Position numbers and translations under genes: made by a program. From Orychophragmus violaceus (taxonomy: Eukaryota; Streptophyta; Magnoliopsida; Brassicales; Brassicaceae): a stretch of DNA of 64,000 nt. Below are positions 21,711-34,354 of the stretch, piece by piece. The stretch spans positions 43,721,270 through 43,785,269 of the forward strand of contig CM058239.1 in assembly GCA_030180135.1 (NCBI GenBank), given 5' to 3'. Each line of letters begins with the position of its first letter. Positions within the stretch are counted from its first letter, which is position 1. A model generated the notes under the pieces. It saw only the letters and a program-made list of their open reading frames with translations, made no database searches and had not been told where the DNA came from.

Positions 21711-24700
21711 ATGTCTGAGTCAACAGCGGAACGTACCTCAATATTTAATACACAAGATCCTCAGAGTACTCTTCTCTCTGTTAACATGTCTAGTGTGACA
21801 AAACTCACCACTCTCAACTACCTCATGTGGAGTAGACAAGTGCAGGCTCTTCTCGAAGGTCATGAATTGTAGTACTTCATTGAAGATACAAATACTGCAC
21901 CTCCTTCAACAGTGATCATCGACGGAGTGTCCTCGCCCAAATCGGCTTTTGCTCCATGAAAGAGACTAGATCGTCTCTTGTATAGCTCCATATTGGTTCA
22001 ATTTTGATGGATGTGCAATCTGTGGTTTCCAGTGCAAACACTACAAAAGAAGTATGGGATATGCTGGCGGCTACGTTTGGGAATGCTTCTCGTGGTCATA
22101 TTCGACAGCTCAAGATTCAGATCGATAAGTGTGTTAAAGACACAAATCGATATCAGAATATTTGCGAAGCATCAAATCCAAGGCTGATGACTTGGCTCTC
22201 CTTGGGAAGCCGATCGATAGTGAAGATCTCACCGAAAAAATACTTGCTGGCCTGAGTGAGGAGTACAAGCCGTAAGTAGATGCGATTCATGGAAGAGATA
22301 CTCCGATCTTATTTCATGAGTTATATGAGCGGCTGATCAACAGAGAGGCTATCATCATGAGCAACGAGCCCACTGTTGATACCCCAGTTGTTGCCAATGT
22401 TGCTGATACTCGCTCACGTCAGCCATGGCGCAACAATAACAACAACCAAAACAATGGTTCGTCTCAGCGCTCAAACTATGGTTATAATCAGCAACGTTTT
22501 ACTCGTCCATATTTGGGATGCTGTCAAGCTTGTGGAACACAGGGTCACAGCGCTAAGTACTGCCCCGAGTTTAGTATGATCAAAAGTTCATCTACTGCTC
22601 GTACACGTCAACAACATCAACGCTACTCGGATCACATGAACAACAACAACAATTGGAATGCTTCTCAGCAATTTCAACAGTGGCAACCAACTGCCAATCC
22701 TGCCATGCTCTCAGACTCTTCTACTTGGCTACTTGATTCAGGCGCCTCCCACCATATGACTTCAGACCTGAATAATCTTTCGATGCACAACCCATATAGA
22801 GAAGGTGATGGTGTCATGCTTGGAGATGGTTCTGGTTTGACTATCTCCCACTCTGGTTCAACTCTTCATCCCTCTTACACTAGACCATTTTTCTTGAATA
22901 AAGTTTTATGTGTACCTGCATTAGAAAAGAATTTGCTATATGTGTTTCAGCTATGTTCAACTAATAATGTGGCTGTGATGTTTACTCCGGCGTATTTTCA
23001 GGTGAGGGATTTGAAAACGGGAGCTCTTTGTATCGAAGGGAAACCTAAAGATGGAACGTATGAGTGGCCGAGAATGATGACGTCCAAGTCTCCTTCTCTT
23101 GCATATGCCTCTGCGGTGAAAACAAGTTTATCTACTTGGCATTCATGCTTAGGACATCCTGCACCTCAAGTTCTTCAACGAGTAGTTTCTGTTTTTAATT
23201 TACCGATTGTTTCAAACACTTTATTGGCTCAGCCTTGCAATGCTTGTTCAATTAATAAAATGCATAAGTTACCTTTTCAAAATTCGACTTTGCAGTCTAA
23301 TAAGCCTCTTGAAATTGTTTTCTCAGATGTTTGGACTTCTCCGGTTCATTCGATTGATGGTTACAAATACTACATCATATTTGTTGATCATTTTACTAGA
23401 TACACTTGGCTGTATCCACTCAAATTAAAATCTCATGTCTATGAGATATTTACCCGGTTCAAAGATTGGTTGAAAATCGATTTCAATCCAAACTATATTT
23501 CGATAATGGGGGTGAATACATCGGTCTAAGAGATTATCTAGTTAAATAAGGTATTTCTCACATGACAAGTCCACCGCATACTCCTGAGCATAATGGCATA
23601 TCGGAATGCAAACACCGCCACATAGTGGAAACAAGGTTGGCTCTTCTGTCACATGCGTCTATGTCTCGCTCGTTTTGGACGTATGCATTTACGACGGCAG
23701 TCTACCTGATTAATCGTCTGCCAACGCAAATCTTACATTCTGAAAATCAATTTCAACGTTTACATGGACATAGTCCTAATTTTTAAAACTCAAAACATTT
23801 GGATGCTTGTGTTTTCCGTGGCTTCGTCCATATGTGTTACACAAACTTGACACTAGATCCACTCCATGTGTATTTCTCGGTTATTCAATAACTCAAAGTG
23901 CTTATTTCTGTTATGATCGCAGCATTGGGAAAATTTTCACTTCGAGATATGTTGTATTTCATGAACAGTGTTCCCATTTTCAATAGCTTCGCCTTTAGAA
24001 ACTGATACAGAAATTGGTACTGATGTATCTCGTCGCCCTACAGTCTCTCTTATTCCTTCTTTAGTTTCTGTGACAGGTCAAACAAATTCATCATCTGAAC
24101 AAGGAGTCACGACAAGTGCACCGGTCATCTCTTCACCAACAGCAGCAACGTCACCAATAGGGCCAATACGACATGCTGCACCTTCATCATCTTCGCAGCA
24201 TCAATCTGAAGCGGAGTCATTCGGGAGCTTACAATTGCGCCACCCGAGAAAGTCTCTGCGGCATCACAACCTGTTGCACCTGCACCCGAGAAGCAGCCTT
24301 TGCAACCAACAAGACAGAGCACAAGGCCACGCAAGCCGGTCAAGAAACTGAACCTTCACACATCCGTTGCACAATTGACAGAAAAACCACCAACAGCAGT
24401 AGCTCAAGCTCTCAAGAATCCTCATTGGCGGAAAGCAATGAATGAAGAATATAATTCTCAAATAGGATATCAAACTTGGGAACTTGTACCAATGCCTAAT
24501 GATTCTTTGGTGAATGTTGTAGGTTGCAGATGGATATTCACTATAAAATGGCATCCAGATGGTACAATAGCTCGGTACAAAGCTTGACTCGTTGTGAGGG
24601 GCTTCACGCAAAGGCCAGGCCTAGACTATCATGATACGTTCAGTCCGGTAGTTAAATCAGCCACGTTCAGAACGATACTAAGCATTGCTGTCACCAACAA

Positions 24701-25925
24701 TTGGCCAATCCGACAACTCGACGTCAACAATGCTTTCTTACAAGGAACACTTGAAGATAGAGTATATATGATGCAACCACCTGGTTTCATTGATAAGGAC
24801 AATCCACAAGCAGTCTGCCGATTAAAGAAAGCTATATACGGCTTGAAACAAGCTCCTAGAGCTTGGTACAACGAGCTGCAAAATTTTCTATTGCACTATG
24901 GTTTCGTCAATTCTCTGTCTGATACGTCTCTCTTCATCTACAACAAACAGGGAGTACTTATTTATATGCTCGTTTATGTGGATGATTTGATTATCACATG
25001 GAATCAAGTTTTACACACAAACCGATTTATTCAAGCACTTTCAAACCGTTTTTCTTAAGGACTTAGATGATCTCTCATTTTTCCTTGGTATTGAAGTACA
25101 TCGATCAGCTCATGGTATTTATCTAACTCAAACTCGATACATTTTCAGATCTATTACACAAAGCAAACATGGACAATTGCAACCCGATGACAACACCCAT
25201 GTGTTCAACCAGCAGCTTAACGCTTTCCTCCGGCGCAACATGACGATCCAACTACGTATCGAGCTGTGGTCGGAAGCCTTTAGTACCTATCTCTCACCAG
25301 ACCTGATATATCATTTCCAGTCAACAAACTCTCACAGTAAATGCATAAGCCGACGATAGATCATTGGAGTGCAGTTAAGAGAATTCTACGCTACCTAGCT
25401 GGAACAATGACAAAAGGAGTCTTCTTCCCTGCTCAAAAGAACTCTGTTCTTCATGCTTACACGGATGCAGATTGGGCAGGGAATCGCGACGACTACACAT
25501 CCACAGGAGCATATATTGTCTACCTTGGTCGACATCCGATAGCGTGGTCTTCAAAGAAACAAACTGGAGTTGCTCGCTCATATACGGAAGCAGAATATCG
25601 ACCGCTTGCATCAACGACGTCTGAGATAATATGGGTTCGATCACTGCTGTCTGAACTTGGAATCCACCAGCCTACAAAACCGGTTATATATTGCGATAAC
25701 ATCGGTGCGACATACTTGGAAGCTAACCCAGTCTTTCATACAAGGATTAAGCATTTGGCCCTAGACTACCACTTCGTAAGAAACCACATTCAGTCGGGTT
25801 AGTTGCGTGTCTCCCACATCTCTTCAACACATCAACTAGCATACGCTCTTACAAAACCATTATCTCGTGCTCGGTTTTATCAGTTATCAGTCAGGATCGG
25901 ACTCGCTTCTCACCGTCCGTCTTGA
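21711..25925 (+). pseudogene. copia C gag-protease-integrase-RT-RNase H, broken
   Basis: Gag start MSESTAERTSIFNTQ at 21711, soon broken by a stop near 21870. The 22357-23529 frame has a zinc knuckle (CQACGTQGHSAKYC), protease WLLDSGASHHMT, the His/Cys integrase zinc part (WHSCLGHP) and the integrase start (FSDVWTSP). Integrase continues in another frame at 23562-23786 (TPEHNGISECKHRHIVE). RT is 24300-25058 with a TGA at 24585-24587 (Arg expected) and the catalytic YVDDL at about 24976. RNase H is 25341-25802 (YTDADWAGNRDDYTS). Several frameshifts and stops. The polypurine tract TTGAGGGGGTG follows at 25922-25932. Confidence 0.85.
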
Positions 25926-25932
25926 GGGGGTG

Positions 25933-26754
25933 TGTAGGAATAATATGAAGGAGTTTCTAGCGGTTCTAATTACATTAGGCAACCATAAGTACAAATTCTT
26001 TAGCCTAGGATCTAGGGTTTAGGTTTATTGAATCATAAGGATCTTGAATATTACCTGGAAATTAGCAGCGGAAGATTAAACAGGTATTCGAGATTCACAA
26101 GCGCCTCAAGTGCTGCGCCTCTACTGGTATCCACAAGCACACAAACTGGAACGGACGGGATGCTAGTGCCGTAGAGATCAGATCTCTTAGGGATTTTTTA
26201 GTTTCTCAGAGGTGGCTGTGAATTGAGTTCTATCTCTGTAAAAGTCGTGCATATATCTCATATATATAGACTTTTACCACGACCTAATTAACCAAGGTTT
26301 AAACCGTAGTTAATTAAGTCATAAACCAAAATCAGTATTTAGGTTCGCGATATGTGTCAATCGACACTACCTCAGAAACTCGCCATTGAATGTATATCGA
26401 ATATACATTCACCAGATCATTACACTAATGATCAATCCCATATAATACATCCAGTTTGCTTAGGTGTGTGACCCTGTAGGATCATATAATACTAGCAATG
26501 AGTTCATAACTCACAGATCACAAGTGGCTTCTAGCAAAACATTATGATTACCTAGTATTATACGAATGTCTAATCTCGACAACACAACTATCTCTAGAGT
26601 GATTACAAGTATGATTTCAGGACATTCCCAACATAATATTACCGTTAGCTTGATTGCACATTCTTAAGAGTACATAACTCTTGTATATTATCTTTCCTTT
26701 CTCATCTTCTCATTGCTCTATATATAACCAAATACACTAAATCAATAATACTCA
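25933..26754 (+). repeat. 3' LTR of copia C, split
   Basis: Starts TGTAGGAATAATA after the polypurine tract and resumes at 26639 with TTACCGTTAGC once the solo LTR and one TAATA copy are removed. A TATA-like box (CTCTATATATAACC) is near 26716. The right end is uncertain. Confidence 0.65.
25946..26633 (-). repeat. solo LTR related to copia B LTR
   Basis: 688 bp from TGAAGGAG to CATTCCCAACA, flanked by a perfect 5-bp duplication TAATA (25941-25945 and 26634-26638). It shares the blocks GCAACC, AGGATCTAGG, GAATCATAA, GTGTGTGACCC and GATTTCAGGACATTCCCAACA with the LTRs at 33681 and 40378, so it is the same copia family in the same orientation. Confidence 0.85.
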
Positions 26755-26842
26755 TGATTATAATACCTAATAAGAAAAAAGAGAGGATTTTTTTGGTTTA
26801 ACTGTATAGATTAATATAACCGGTTAACGATTTGGTTTTCAG

Positions 26843-28690
26843 ACCGCAGCATTAGTTTGAGAGAGCGGGAGTGGGAAATCGACGATGATAAGCTTAATTG
26901 AGAGATTCTACGATCCAGATTCATGGAAGATTCTCTTGGATCAAGTTGAAAATTCAGACTTTTGATAGGTCGAGTTTTAATCCCTATACTAACTGCAAGT
27001 GCACAGTGATGTAGTTGTAGTACTTAGGGTATCGAATCCACAGGGACTCCGGTCAACGATAGATTTAAAACTATTAAGATTAAACTAGGAGAAAGCAAAT
27101 TGTAATGAGAAACTAAAGCGAAGCAGAAAAGTAAATCAGGCGAGTTTGTAAGCAAGGAAACGAAGGCGTTAAGTCTAGGGAGTTCTCAGGAAATCAGGAA
27201 CATAAGCCAATCAATCAATCGGGATCTAATTAAGAACTATTCTAGAACTCAAACACAGATGTAGAATTAACCAACTGTCATTGCGAGAATTCTCTAAGTC
27301 TAAGTGCAGCAATCCAAATTCCTTTGCAATTACTAACAGATTAAACCAGCTTTAATTCCAAGTTCGATATGTTCACAATCTAATTAAACCAAATTCCTTT
27401 GCGAGTAATTAAATTGCTCATCTAGGTTCTTTCTAGCTAATTAACCAACTGTCGTTGTATCAATCAACCTAACATCATAAATCTGGGTAGCTAATTCAGA
27501 TCAAGCAGTAAGAACAATCCTAGATGAAGAACTAACAAATATGAATCCCTACAGATTTATTAACCTATAATTCCATGAAATCCCTAATGAGAATCCCTAA
27601 ACCTAACAGGTAATCTACTCAGACATGTTCATCGAAACAGAAAACATCTTGAATAGAAAACCAAATATTATAAAATCAAATAAAGAACTGGGGTTTGAAA
27701 TCCTCTCTTTCGAGAACAAGATCAGCCCCTAAAACTCTCTCTGAATAAAATAAAGCGTAGTTATGAAAGCGTAGCCCAACAAGTGGCTGTAAAACCTAAT
27801 TATAAAGCTAAATCACGTTTTGAGGCTTCTTTGTAAATACTGGAACCTTCTGGGGCAAAACTGCAAATCTCCAAAGTCTTCATAATCTGCTGTCGCAGGG
27901 CTGCAACGATCGACACCAAGAGTGCATCGATCGTTGCAGAGGTCGTCCAGACTTGGTGAAATTAGCTCTCTTGGCTTTTAGCTCCAAACTTGCCCAAAAT
28001 GCTTCATTATCTCCAATAATCCTCCAAACGTGCATGTACCTAATAAACACCTGAAAAGACTCTAAAACATAATAATAGACTCGATAAATAAGACATATAC
28101 CATGGTTAAAAGCCCTAAAATCCATGGTATATCAACTTTTAAACTGAGTTGGTTAAGATAATAGATGGGTTTGGTAAGTCAAGAACCGGTGTTGTTCAAC
28201 GAGACAATCAGATCAATAATTGCTTATGGAAAAACCATTGGAGCCACACAGGAAGTGATCATAACCGCTGCAAAAGCAGCTAATGCGCACAACATCATCA
28301 GCTCGTTACCTTAAGGTTAACGAAACCTCGGTAGGCGAGCGCAGTGTACAGTTATCGGGTGGTCAGAAACAGAGAATCGCCATAGCTCGGGCTATTCTCA
28401 AGGTTCCTAAGATATTATTGCTTGATGAAGCAACAAGCGCAATGGATGGGGAAAATGAGCGGGTGGTGTAGGATGCGCTTGACCGGGTGATGGTGAACTG
28501 GACCACGGTTGTGGTGGCTCACCGGACCACGGTTATGGTGGCTCACCGGCTCCCTACGGTTAGGAACGCGGATGTAATTGCGGGTATGAAGAACGGTGTG
28601 ATCGCGGAGAGAGGAAGACATGAAACGTTAATGGAGATTTCAGGTGGCGCTTATGCTTCGCTTGTAGCTTTTCACATGAATTCAAACTGA
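26843..28690 (+). pseudogene. ABCB transporter, NBD2 and C-terminus, split by a solo LTR
   Basis: Second nucleotide-binding domain of the ABCB gene begun at 3506. An intron acceptor (TTGGTTTTCAG) precedes TAALV; Walker A reads ESGSGKST (about 26861-26884) with a TGA in place of its first Gly. Coding runs to 26957/26962, then a solo LTR, then LSWLR. Two adjacent stops follow (CAA, CAG to TAA, TAG), then MGLVSQEPVLFNETIRS, signature LSGGQ (28352-28366), Walker B KILLLDEATS and the H-loop AHR. Further breaks: TAA and a 1-bp insertion near 28313, TAG at about 28470, and a 24-bp tandem duplication (28502-28549) that doubles the H-loop. The normal C-terminal end ISGGAYASLV is kept. Confidence 0.88.
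26963..28134 (-). repeat. solo LTR, Athila-like family, inside ABCB NBD2
   Basis: 1172 bp from TGATAGG to GTATATCA with a perfect 5-bp duplication ACTTT (26958-26962 and 28135-28139). Inverted repeat TGCAACGATCGA / TCGATCGTTGCA at 27902-27938. Four hairpins between 27272 and 27457. Confidence 0.9.
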
Positions 28691-28988
28691 GAGACAACGT
28701 TTACGTTATGAAATAAAATTTTGGAAAATTATACTCGATAACACTTTTAGAGACTCCCAAATTCATCCATACGGTCTCTAAGTTTGCCTAGCTTCTGAAA
28801 TAATCTGTTTTTTTTCTGAACATTCATCGGACCCACCATTTTTTTTAAAAAAATATTCAACTCTTAATTATTTTCCTTCATTTCCATTTACCATACATGT
28901 CCTCTCTTCTCCATACCATTCGTTTGAAGAACAGAGATATGGGTACTTAGAATCTGATTTCTTCGACAAGGAATTACCTTTTCATGTT
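28691..28988 (+). other. 3' flank of ABCB pseudogene
   Basis: AT-rich sequence with no coding signal. It ends in the 5-bp duplication ATGTT (28984-28988) of copia A and is continued at 42955. Confidence 0.6.
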
Positions 28989-29422
28989 TGTCAGGTACGT
29001 TGCGGAAAACACTTGAACATGTTCTAGTTGTTATCTATCTAGATCACTCACTTGTTTGTATGAACAAGAAAGTAAATGACACAAGAAAATTAACGAGTTC
29101 CCCGAATGATTACGGGTACATCTGGTGAGGGATATCTTGCCCTCAAACTTCACTAGAAACAAAGATTTACACAAGATTATGTGTTTTGTCTCTTCAGGTT
29201 ACAAGAAGACAAAGTTAGAAGAAGAAGAGAAGCTGCCAGACCTAATCTCAAGATTAGAGTAAAGCACTTATATATGGAATTGCTTCTCGTACATTGACAT
29301 GCAACTATATATAAGATATGAGTTTAATAATCCAATAAACCCAATCTTTTTCTCTTCTTAACCTTGTGTAAGCCCAATAATACTATGGCCATAAAGAGAA
29401 TATATCTTGGTCAACTTCAATA
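28989..29422 (-). repeat. 3' LTR of copia A
   Basis: 434 bp, TGTCAGGTACG to CTTCAATA on the plus strand. The adjoining plus-strand ATCTCCACCTTTGACC is the complement of a polypurine tract (GGTCAAAGGTGGAGAT). Confidence 0.88.
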
Positions 29423-30653
29423 ATCTCCACCTTTGACCAATATATTCTCCTTGGTTTCTCAAATCTAATTCTTGTGAAGTTCCAACATCTCAGACACTTA
29501 AGTTGTCTTCTCCATTGTTTCTCCTCACGGTGTCTTTGCGACTCTGATCTCCAAGCTCGGGTAACCCCTTTAAGCTTAATCCATTTGTCTTTCATGAAGT
29601 AATTCTTTGATATCTTCTCTGGCCTGCGAAAAAAAAATTTCAGAAGACCCTAACCATGCTTCTGTTTCTTTCATGCTTCTGTTTCTTTCATGCTTCCAAC
29701 CAGATTGAGATCGATACTCCATCTGCTCCATAAAACCCAGGTACTTCTCTTTACCTCATGCTTAATTTCTTCACCGAAGTTCCCACTTGATTATTTCTTC
29801 GTGATTTTGGGAAACTCAGAATTCATAAGCTCTGCTTCGATTATCAGGTTGCAGCTTTTCCCAGAGAATCAAGAAAAAATTAATTAACAATAATCGAACT
29901 CCACTGCATCAGATATCTCAGATGTATATGATTTGCAATGTACGATTCATGCAAGTGCTTAGATTCCAGCAACTTGTACTCTTCACCACCGTGAATTTAT
30001 GAAAGTCAAACACCCAACTCTCACTTACTGCCAAGTACTGCATCTTCATATTTTGTTTGATACAAAAGAAAACACTAACCTCCTTTCTCCATTTCAGGTC
30101 CTGCGATTTCTCTGCTCATGATTCTAATCGCAGCCATTGCATCACAAGTAAACATTTCTAATCTTTGTTTCATCATTAGCTCAGATCCTTAAATCACCAC
30201 AATTCAGTAACGTTGAACATTTGCTGAAACTCAATGTCCTCTTTGCTGTTTTGTGAGATTTTAATACCAACTTGCTACCAAATACAAGCCTCCAATGCCG
30301 TCAGAAATTCTTCACACAGCCCAGGTAAGCTTCAAAGACTTTCTGACTTTAGTCTTAGTTCCTGAACCAGTACATCAAATAGAACTTGTCTACTCTCTTT
30401 GCACTTTCACGACTGAGAATTGATTTTTCTGTGAAATGGCTTCCACCTCTGTTTCTTTATACTTGCAGCTCAACAACAAAACTCTTGAGAACCTGTCTTG
30501 ATGTCTATACCACTGCCATTTTTCTCAGGTAACTTCCAGCTACAAAACCCTGCAACTTTCAGTTTATCAATTCCTCATTTCAGCATTTACCGAGAACCAC
30601 TTTCTCTTTTGCTTGTCTGAGGTACCCATTCATCTTGAGCCACTTTCACAGCT
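29423..30653 (-). other. copia A 3' non-coding region
   Basis: About 1.2 kb between RNase H and the 3' LTR with no coding signal that I recognise. Pyrimidine-rich on the plus strand, with repeated CAGGTA/CAGGTAA words at irregular intervals. Confidence 0.5.
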
Positions 30654-33600
30654 TCAGATGACTATGAGCTGTAACAGACCTTCTTCAAACCGCTTTCCAG
30701 GTAACGATTTAGTAAGTAGGTCTGCTGGATTGATAGATGTATGAATCTTCTCAACTAGAATATCCCCTTGCTCAACATGGTCTCGAATAAAATTGTATTT
30801 CACAACTATATGTTTGGTCATGGAAGACTCCATTTTTTGCCAAACATATAGCGCTTTGTGAATTACAAAACACTTTAAGTTCTGATTCTGATTTAACAAA
30901 TCCCAACTCAGAACAAATTCCTTTCAACCAAATAGCTTCTTTAGTAGCTTCTGTGAGTGAGATATACTCTGATTCTGTGGTAGAAAGTGAGACAACTTGC
31001 TGTAGCCCTGATCTCCAACTTATTGTGTTACCTCAACCCTGAAATATGTAACCGGTAATAGATCTTCTCTTATCCAAATCCGCAGCAAAATCAGCATCAC
31101 AAAATCCTTGAATCTTGAAATCTGAATTCTTAGAAAATGTCAGATTTAGGTCCAATGTTCCTTTTAAGTATCTCATGATCCATTTTACTGCTTGCCAGTG
31201 AGTTATTCCTGGATTTCCCATAAATCTACTCACCAATCCTATTGCATATGCCAAATCAGGATGGATCCCACCATCGCATACATTAGGCTGCCACAGCACT
31301 TGCGTATGGTATATCCTCCATGTGTTTAGCCTCTGTGATTGCTTCCTCTTGATTTAGACTCTTGAGTTTGAATTGAGATTCTATGGGAGTAACCACCGGC
31401 TTTGCTGCAAACATATTGAATGTTTTCAACACTTGACTTAGGTATCTGCTTTGTGATAGCTTAAGAATCCCCTTCTCTCTATCTCTGAAAATCTCCATTC
31501 CTTAGATTCTGTTTGCAGGACCTAAGTCTTTCATTTCGAACTCTTTCATAAAACTCTTGCAGCTCCTGAATTTTTTCATATCCTTTGATGCAATCAACAT
31601 ATCATCCACATACAACATCAAGAAGACTTGATTCATCACTTTTGATCCTCTAACATAGACGCACAAATCATACTCGCTTCTATGAAAATTCTGGTCTTTC
31701 ATAAATCCATCGAATTTCTTGTTCCATTGTCGTGGACTTTGCTTTAGACCATAGAGTGACTTAATCAAACGACACACTCTATTTTCCTTTCCTTTAATCT
31801 CAAATCCTTCCGGCTGCCGCATGTAAATTTCTTCTTCCAATTCACCATGTAAGAAGGCTGTTTTAAGATCCAATTGCTCTAACTCCAAGTCATGATGGAC
31901 TACAACTGAGAGTAGTAGTCTAATGGACGCATGCTTGACAACAGGAGCAAAGACTTCATTGTATTCTATTCCTTCTACTTGTGAGAATCATTGAGCAACT
32001 AGCCTTGCTTTATATCTTGGCTCCTCAACTCCTGGAATTCCTGATTTTCTTTTGAATATCCATTTGCAACCAATGATTCTCTTATTCTCTGGTTTTCTAA
32101 CCAATTTCCAGGTGTGATTCTTCTTGTGAGAATCCATTTCTTCATCCATGGCATTGTCCCACAAATTTCATTCTTTGCTTTTCTTAGCTTCTGAATATGA
32201 GGCAGGGTCATCTAGATCAACAACTTCTGCTCCAGATAATGCATATGCTACAAAATCTGTATCTGCAAATCTTGAAGGTAATTTGCGTTGTCTCCTTCTT
32301 CTGTCCCTTGCTAGGAGATAGCTATCTAAGTTTTCTTGATCTTCTCCAAGTTCAGAACTCTCATCACTGTCTGTTTCTGAAAAATCTGATTCTGAAATTT
32401 CAGTTTCTGAGGTAACTCCACCTTGAACTGAACTTTCTGTCCCTGAAGAAGCTCCACCTTGAGTTGAACTTTCTGTTTCCACACTGCCATTCGAAGGTCC
32501 TTGAATGATATCAGTACTGAAAGTCACTCTTTTGGTCTTCTTCGTCTTATGTTCCTTAGGTTTTAGAACATCCTTGTAGACTTCTTCTTCATGAAACACA
32601 ACATCTCTACTAACTGTGCATTTCAATTCCTCTGGAATCCACACTCTATAACCTTTCACTCCTTGAAGATAGCCCATGAAGACACCCTTAACAGCCCTTG
32701 GTCCTGTCTTGGCTTGGATGGTGTGTACATATGCACTGCATCAAAATCTCCTTAAGTGAGACAAGACTGGTTTAGTTTCAGACCAGACTTCTTCAGGTAG
32801 CTTGTACTCTATTGATGAGTTTGGCGATCTATTAATTAGGTAGGCTGCTGTAGACGCAGCTTCTGCCCAAAACTTTTGTTCTAACCCCGTTTCAGCAAGC
32901 ATGCATCGAACTTTATCCATAATAGACCTGTTCATACGCTCAGAAACTCCATTCTGTTGAGGAGTGTATGTACAAGTTCTATGTCTCTTGATACCAGATT
33001 CTTTGTATAACTCATCCATCTGGTTATTGCAGAATTCCAAGCCATTATATGTCCTTAAACTTGATTCTTTTCCCGGTCTGATTTTCAACAATAGTCTTCC
33101 ATTCCTTGAATGTAGAGAACACTTCATTCTTTGTCCTAAAAAAATAGATCCAAACCTTCCTTGAGTAATCATCTATGAAGATGAAAAAGTATTGACATTC
33201 ACCAAGGCTCATGGGTGTTGAAGGTGAACCCCATAAATCAGAATGTATGTAGTCTAAAATCCCCTTAGAAGTGTGTTTGCCTTTAGTAAAACTTTGCTTA
33301 TGTGATTTTCCTAACACACAGTTTTCACAAAAGCTTAAATCCTTCACTTCTTTATTTGTGGTGTAGCCATTTTTCACCAACAACTTCATACTCTTTAGAC
33401 TCATATATCCCAGCCTTGAGTGCCACCTTGCAGTCATATCAATGTCTGACTTTGCCACTGCAACTTCATCCTTTGTAGCAATCCCTTCAAGATAATACAA
33501 CCCATCAATGTACCTTCCCGAGATCACCTTTCGATCTCCTTTATAGAACTGGACTTTTCCATTTTCACCTTCATATCTACAACCTGCCTTGTCTAGAAGT

Positions 33601-33675
33601 CCATATGAAATCAGATTTCTGCCCACCGATGGCATGTATCTAACCCCCGTTAGTATTACATGTGTACCATCAGGA
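30654..33675 (-). pseudogene. copia A pol: integrase, RT, RNase H, broken
   Basis: Minus strand, continuing the gag-protease frame at 41057-42109. Order: pre-integrase zinc part (WHSRLGYMSLKSM, CENCVLGKSHKQSF), integrase start (HSDLWGSPSTPMSLGE), a frameshift near 33050-33170, then integrase with RTYNGLEF, where the second catalytic Asp is Tyr, and TPQQNGVSERMNR. A linker (32168-32677) is rich in acidic and Ser residues. RT (31502-31888) has QLDLKTAFLHGELEEEIYM and LYVDDMLIAS. RNase H parts at 31033-31299 (FCDADFAADLDKRRS) and 30654-30899 end with ADLLTKSLPG. Several frameshifts and stops; not functional. Confidence 0.87.
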
Positions 33676-33680
33676 TTAAC

Positions 33681-34354
33681 TGAATGATTATGTGTTTTTC
33701 CATGGTTCAATTCCCAGATTGCAACCTAACACATATTTAATCAAGGATCTAGGTTCTTGTAACTGAATCATAAAACAAACCTGTGACATTACCTTTTGCA
33801 GCGGATTATTGATGGTAATGACAAGATCAGCTCAGAACAGATGAATCACCTATTCCTCCTTCGGTATCCACACTCTTACAAGCAAGGGACGGCTGCTAGA
33901 CCAAAGAGATGGATGATCAGAGAGAGAGGTTCAAGAGAGAGAGAGAGTTCACGCCAAGAAGAAAAAATCGCAGGGAGCATTATTTCCTTTAGGGCTTTCT
34001 GATTCTCTTATATCTCATTAATGGGCCCAAGTCATTAGACTAATGGCTCATTAATCTTTTGGGCCCAAAACACAAATCAGACAAAAAGCCTGTATTTTGT
34101 CTGGCCCAATTCTCTGATCTAATACAGTAAATGCCATTGCATCTTACCGTATTAATTCCATTTTAACTTTCCCGTTAGCTATGGTGTGTGACCCTTAGGG
34201 ATCATACAATACTGGTAATAAGTCCTAAACTTATAGATCATGAGCGGACTCTAGCAAGCCATCATGATCACCCAGTATTTATGACTTATGTCTGATCTCG
34301 ACACTTATCATACTTTCTAGAGATAGTACGGTAGATTTCAGGACATTCCCAACA
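33681..34354 (-). repeat. 3' LTR of copia B
   Basis: 674 bp, TGAATGATTATG to CATTCCCAACA on the plus strand; identical by eye to 40378-41051. The plus-strand ATCTCCCAC at 34355-34363 is the complement of the polypurine tract. Confidence 0.93.

Larger units (their letters stand above)
21705..26754 (+). mobile_element. Ty1/copia element C, lacking 5' LTR, with nested solo LTR
   Basis: Plus-strand copia internal region from six bases before the gag ATG to a 3' LTR that is itself split by a solo LTR. The 5' LTR and primer site are absent because the Tat 3' LTR joins at 21704. The 3' boundary (26754, AATACTCA) is a best guess. Right of it lies ABCB intron sequence. Confidence 0.8.

Noticed and set aside
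26843..28690. Functional ABC transporter half-gene
   Set aside because: Several stops, a frameshift, a duplicated H-loop and an inserted LTR rule out a working product.
29423..30653. Repeated CAGGTA words suggesting a chain of exon-intron junctions
   Set aside because: Spacing is irregular, no coding potential lies between them, and the stretch is the element's own 3' region read on the wrong strand.
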